Source of the DNA: Armatimonadota bacterium
Lineage (GTDB): Bacteria > Vulcanimicrobiota > Xenobia > RGZZ01
DNA: 35,244 bases
Assembly: GCA_016868975.1 (NCBI GenBank)
Contig: VGFD01000005.1
Span: 1 to 35,244, forward strand
Direction of reading: 5' to 3'
The position numbers were made by a program, and so were the translations under genes. Shown here one piece after another: positions 33,065-35,244 of this stretch. The notes beneath the pieces are model-generated. The model did not search any database, was not told where the DNA came from, and was given only the letters and a program-made list of their open reading frames with translations. How positions within the stretch are numbered: position 1 is the stretch's first letter; every line of letters begins with the position of its first letter.

Positions 33065-33580
33065 ATGCTGCGTCGTCGCGATCCCATGAAAGTTACGCTC
33101 AGCGACCTGAGAAAAATCACCGTTCTCGGAGTACTCTCCGACCGCCGCCTGCGCAAGTTTCTCCCTTATTGCCGCAAGCGGATGCTGCCCAAGAACACGG
33201 TGGTGTTCCTGGCCGACGAGCCGGCCGCCCACCTTTATTTCGTCCTCGACGGCGCCGCCGCCATGGTGGTCACCGGCGGCGGGGAGGTCCGCGCCACGGT
33301 TCACACCGCGCAGGCTGGCCAGTGCTTCGGCTGGTCGTCCCTGGTGCCGCCGTACATGTTCTCGGCTACCGCCCAGTGCATCGAGCCGACGCTGGTGGTC
33401 GAGGTCGACGCCGAGGGCCTGCGCCGGCTGTTCGCCAAGGACTACAAGGTCGGTTTCGCCATGATGTCCATCGTGGCGTGCCTCGCCACCCAGCGCCTGC
33501 ACGAGACCCACCAGACGCTCATCGAGACGCTGGGCAACCGCCGCGCCCTGGAGTCCCGGGAGCCGGTGCTGGCCGGCTGA
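33065..33580 (+). CDS. Single cyclic-nucleotide-binding-fold protein without a DNA-binding domain
   Basis: 171 aa, a lone Crp/cNMP-type beta-roll: 'GVLSDRRLRKFLPYCRKRML', 'FLADEPAAHLYFVLDGAAAMVV', a binding-cassette-like 'QCFGWSSLVPPYMFSATAQC' and 'VVEVDAEGLRRLFAKDY'. A helix with 'RLHETHQTLIETL' ends it. The usual helix-turn-helix of Crp/Fnr regulators is absent, so it probably acts by protein contact. The cassette lacks the classic arginine that holds the cAMP phosphate, so the ligand is uncertain. The ATG at 33065 has GGAGGAGG at 7 nt; a longer upstream frame is not Crp-like. Divergent neighbour of the pseudokinase. Confidence 0.85.
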   Translation: MLRRRDPMKVTLSDLRKITVLGVLSDRRLRKFLPYCRKRMLPKNTVVFLADEPAAHLYFVLDGAAAMVVTGGGEVRATVHTAQAGQCFGWSSLVPPYMFSATAQCIEPTLVVEVDAEGLRRLFAKDYKVGFAMMSIVACLATQRLHETHQTLIETLGNRRALESREPVLAG

Positions 33581-33667
33581 GCGGATCAGGCAGCCAGCAC
33601 GAGCTTCTGATCGAGCCCAGCGCAAGGTCCGCTGGGAAAAACGACCTCGATTGAGACGCAAGAAATG

Positions 33668-33695
33668 CGAAAGCCTCGCAGATGCGAGGCTTTCG
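33668..33695 (-). terminator. Terminator of the tRNA operon
   Basis: Perfect 12-bp stem CGAAAGCCTCGC (33668-33679) / GCGAGGCTTTCG (33684-33695), 4-nt loop, directly after tRNA-Lys on the minus strand. It may also serve the converging cNMP-protein gene. Confidence 0.85.
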
Positions 33696-33697
33696 GC

Positions 33698-33772
33698 TGG
33701 TAGGCCGCCCAGGTATCGAACCTGGGACACCCTGATTAAAAGTCAGGTGCTCTACCACTGAGCTAGCGGCCC
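33698..33772 (-). tRNA. tRNA-Lys (anticodon TTT)
   Basis: Cloverleaf: 5' GGGCCGC pairs with GCGGCCT (G-T at the first pair), D-arm 'AGCTCAGTGGTAGAGCA', anticodon stem TGA/TCA with loop CTTTTAA, T-arm with 'GGTTCGATACC'. 3' CCA is encoded. Confidence 0.95.
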
Positions 33773-33789
33773 GTTTATGAGGTTCTGGT

Positions 33790-33862
33790 CGCGCCCAGAG
33801 GGACTCGAACCCCCAACACCCAGCTCCGAAGGCTGGTGCTCTATCCATTGAGCTATGGGCGC
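33790..33862 (-). tRNA. tRNA-Arg (anticodon TCG)
   Basis: Acceptor GCGCCCA/TGGGCGC, anticodon stem CCAGC/GCTGG with loop CTTCGGA, T-arm 'GGGTTCGAGTCCC'. The discriminator G is followed by ACC rather than CCA, so the 3' CCA seems to be added after transcription. Confidence 0.93.
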
Positions 33863-33933
33863 ATGTGCCCGGTCCAGCCGAGCCCATTTGTTAAAACGGG
33901 ACTGCCGTTGCCTGCAGTCCCGCACGTTTTTGG

Positions 33934-34010
33934 TGGGGTGAGTGAGGGGACTTGAACCCCCGACCCCTGGTTCCACAGACCAGTGCTCTAACCACTGAGC
34001 TACACTCACC
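33934..34010 (-). tRNA. tRNA-His (anticodon GTG)
   Basis: Acceptor GTGAGTG/CACTCAC with an encoded extra 5' G (position -1, base 34010) opposite C73, the identity mark of tRNA-His. Anticodon loop CTGTGGA, CCA encoded. Confidence 0.95.
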
Positions 34011-34044
34011 ATGTTCCCGTCGCAGCGCGGGCGTGACGGGGAGT

Positions 34045-34120
34045 TGGCACGCCCGAAGGGAATCGAACCCCCAACCCTCGGCTTAGAAGGCCGATGCTCT
34101 GTCCGTTGAGCTACGGGCGC
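34045..34120 (-). tRNA. tRNA-Arg (anticodon TCT)
   Basis: Acceptor GCGCCCG/CGGGCGT, anticodon stem TCGGC/GCCGA with loop CTTCTAA, T-arm 'GGGTTCGATTCCC', CCA encoded. A second arginine isoacceptor in the block, reading AGA/AGG. Confidence 0.95.
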
Positions 34121-34161
34121 ACGTAAGATTCGATTCTCTTCGACGATGACGCCGAGGATCA

Positions 34162-34238
<77 letters not shown>

Positions 34239-34261
34239 ATATGGCCATGATTGAGAGCCTT

Positions 34262-34290
34262 AGTATATCCAATGCCTGCCGGCTTGTCAA
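34262..34290 (-). promoter_or_regulatory. Promoter of the tRNA operon
   Basis: Minus-strand perfect TTGACA (34290-34285), 17-bp spacer, TATACT (34267-34262). The best promoter in the window; it should drive the five tRNAs. Confidence 0.8.
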
Positions 34291-34319
34291 ACAAATACTG
34301 GCCGCGTTGGGGCGCGCGC

Positions 34320-34374
34320 GGGGACTCCGTCGAGATCACGGAATATCGGCGGGGGACCCCGTCGATATCACGGA
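34320..34374. repeat. Pair of 23-bp imperfect direct repeats
   Basis: GGGGACTCCGTCGAGATCACGGA-type units at 34320-34342 and 34352-34374, two mismatches, 32-bp period. The second overlaps the rdgB stop. They lie between rdgB and the tRNA promoter. Confidence 0.8.
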
Positions 34375-34982
34375 GTGGACGGTGGGGACGCAGCGCGGAT
34401 CCGCGCGGCAATCGCCTGCATGGCGCGTGCCCGGTGGCTCACCTGGTTCTTGCGCTCGGCAGGGATCTCGGCGAACGTCGCGCCCTCGCTCACCGAAAAG
34501 AAGACGGGATCGTAACCGAAGCCGCCGATGCCGCGGATCTCGTGGGCAATGCGGCCCTCGTGCGTGCCCCGCGCGGACTCCACGACACCTCCCGGAGTCG
34601 CGTACGCGGCCACGCACACGAAGCGCGCGGCGCGCCGCTCGTCGGGAACGTCGCGCAGCAGATCCAGCAGGTGCGCGTTCTTCACCGGATACGGAGTCGT
34701 CTCGCCGTGCCAGCGCGCCGAGTGCACGCCCGGCTTGCCATCGAGTGCGTCAACCTCGATCCCAGAATCGTCGGCCAGGGTGGGCAGTCCGCTGCGCTCG
34801 GCGTAAAACACTGCCTTCTTGCGGGCGTTTGCCTCGAAGGTATCCCCGTCTTCCGGGCACGTTTCAATGCGATCGCCAAACACCTCAGACAGGGTGACGG
34901 TTTCGAGTTGAGGGAGGATGGCTGCGATTTCTTCGGCCTTGTGCGGATTGGTGGTGGCGATCAGCAGCCGGCTAGGTGTCAT
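34368..34982 (-). CDS. rdgB: Non-canonical purine NTP pyrophosphatase (RdgB/HAM1 family)
   Basis: 204 aa, cytoplasmic. It hydrolyses dITP, XTP and ITP to monophosphates, keeping deaminated purines out of DNA and RNA. Family motifs: 'LLIATTNPHKAEEI' at the N-terminus (binding-site lysine), 'FEANARKKA', 'LADDSGIEVDALDGKPGVHSA', and 'GGFGYDPVFF' with the catalytic/substrate aspartates, then 'SHRARA'. Start ATG 34982 lies within the 3' end of the upstream coiled-coil gene (11-nt overlap), so they are coupled. The longer ATG/GTG-type start at 35015 adds residues not found in the family. Confidence 0.94.
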   Translation of the reverse strand: MTPSRLLIATTNPHKAEEIAAILPQLETVTLSEVFGDRIETCPEDGDTFEANARKKAVFYAERSGLPTLADDSGIEVDALDGKPGVHSARWHGETTPYPVKNAHLLDLLRDVPDERRAARFVCVAAYATPGGVVESARGTHEGRIAHEIRGIGGFGYDPVFFSVSEGATFAEIPAERKNQVSHRARAMQAIAARIRAASPPSTP

Positions 34983-35244
34983 TCTTGAAGTGGTCGATCT
35001 CCGTCCAGCGCTCATCGATCTGCCACTGCAGCGTTTTCAGCTCCTGGCAGAAGTTGATGAGCTCGGTCTCTTTCAGCTCGTTCTTGGTGTAGAGCTCGTA
35101 AACCTTGCGGGCCAGGGCCTTCATGCGGGCGTCCTTCATCTTGCGGAGATCGTTGATCTCCATCTTGAGGCGCTCGACGCGCAGCATCTTTTCGGAGCGT
35201 CGAATGGCCGCTTCCTTGCCCTGCTGGACAAGCTCCTTGCCTTT
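34972..35244 (-). CDS. Coiled-coil protein of unknown function, 5' end off window
   Basis: The last 90 residues are visible and the frame stays open to the right edge ('KGKELVQQGKEAAIRRSEKM'), so the real start is probably outside; an internal ATG at 35187 is possible. The chain is strongly helical and charged ('RVERLKMEINDLRKMKDARM', 'ARKVYELYTKNELKETELIN', 'QELKTLQWQIDERW'), typical of a coiled coil. It overlaps rdgB by 11 nt. No function assigned. Confidence 0.7.
   Translation of the reverse strand, partial: KGKELVQQGKEAAIRRSEKMLRVERLKMEINDLRKMKDARMKALARKVYELYTKNELKETELINFCQELKTLQWQIDERWTEIDHFKNDT

Overview
The window is high-GC (about 65%, by eye) bacterial chromosome, densely coded on both strands. 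Several promoters look like ordinary sigma-70 promoters (TTGACA/TATAAT-like, 17-18 bp spacers), and at least two transcripts appear leaderless. Genes such as feoA/dtxR, a kamA-like radical SAM enzyme, uppP, mgtE and rdgB, plus a five-tRNA block, mark it as bacterial. The phylum cannot be fixed. The HNH family, the vWA/FHA protein, the pseudokinase and the long Ala/Pro-rich membrane proteins would suit a myxobacteria-like lineage or an uncultured phylum.

Layout. 0-3 kb: end of a feo iron operon (feoA, dtxR) with a promoter/operator, then a secreted vWA-TM-FHA protein with an apparent frameshift. 3-7.7 kb: lysine-2,3-aminomutase-like enzyme, a vapBC-type toxin-antitoxin pair, uppP, mgtE, and a small CxxCH ORF whose stop overlaps the mgtE start. 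7.7-16.7 kb: the least familiar part. It holds a 1293-aa protein with about seven degenerate 105-124-aa repeats, a 50-aa membrane peptide, a non-coding patch with three perfect DnaA boxes, a clostripain-fold protein lacking both catalytic residues, a membrane-anchored YHS protein, a Gly-repeat protein, and a TM/coiled-coil protein. Three of these proteins share a short motif in Ala/Pro-rich or disordered N-termini.

16.8-23.6 kb: a C26-type glutamine-amidotransferase-fold hydrolase, then a decay zone. The zone holds a 5'-truncated pectate-lyase-like gene with a nonsense codon, an HNH endonuclease gene with a nonsense codon and a frameshift, a 600-bp stretch without recognisable genes, a lower-GC 4-TM protein, and an RHS/lectin-like pseudogene. 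23.6-29.7 kb: a minus-strand run (DUF2270-YitT_C membrane protein, M20 peptidase, single-domain response regulator, acyl-CoA-dehydrogenase-like flavoprotein). Divergent from it is an aminotransferase plus omega-amidase pair that looks like a transaminase/omega-amidase ('glutaminase II') module. 29.7-33.6 kb: a Pro-rich single-TM protein, a membrane-anchored pseudokinase and a divergent single-domain cNMP-binding protein. 33.7-35.2 kb: tRNA block Pro-Arg-His-Arg-Lys behind a strong promoter, rdgB, and the end of a coiled-coil protein.

A theme is proteins that keep a catalytic fold without its catalytic residues (clostripain-like and kinase-like), which suggests scaffold or sensor roles. All functions here come from reading motifs; no database search was made.
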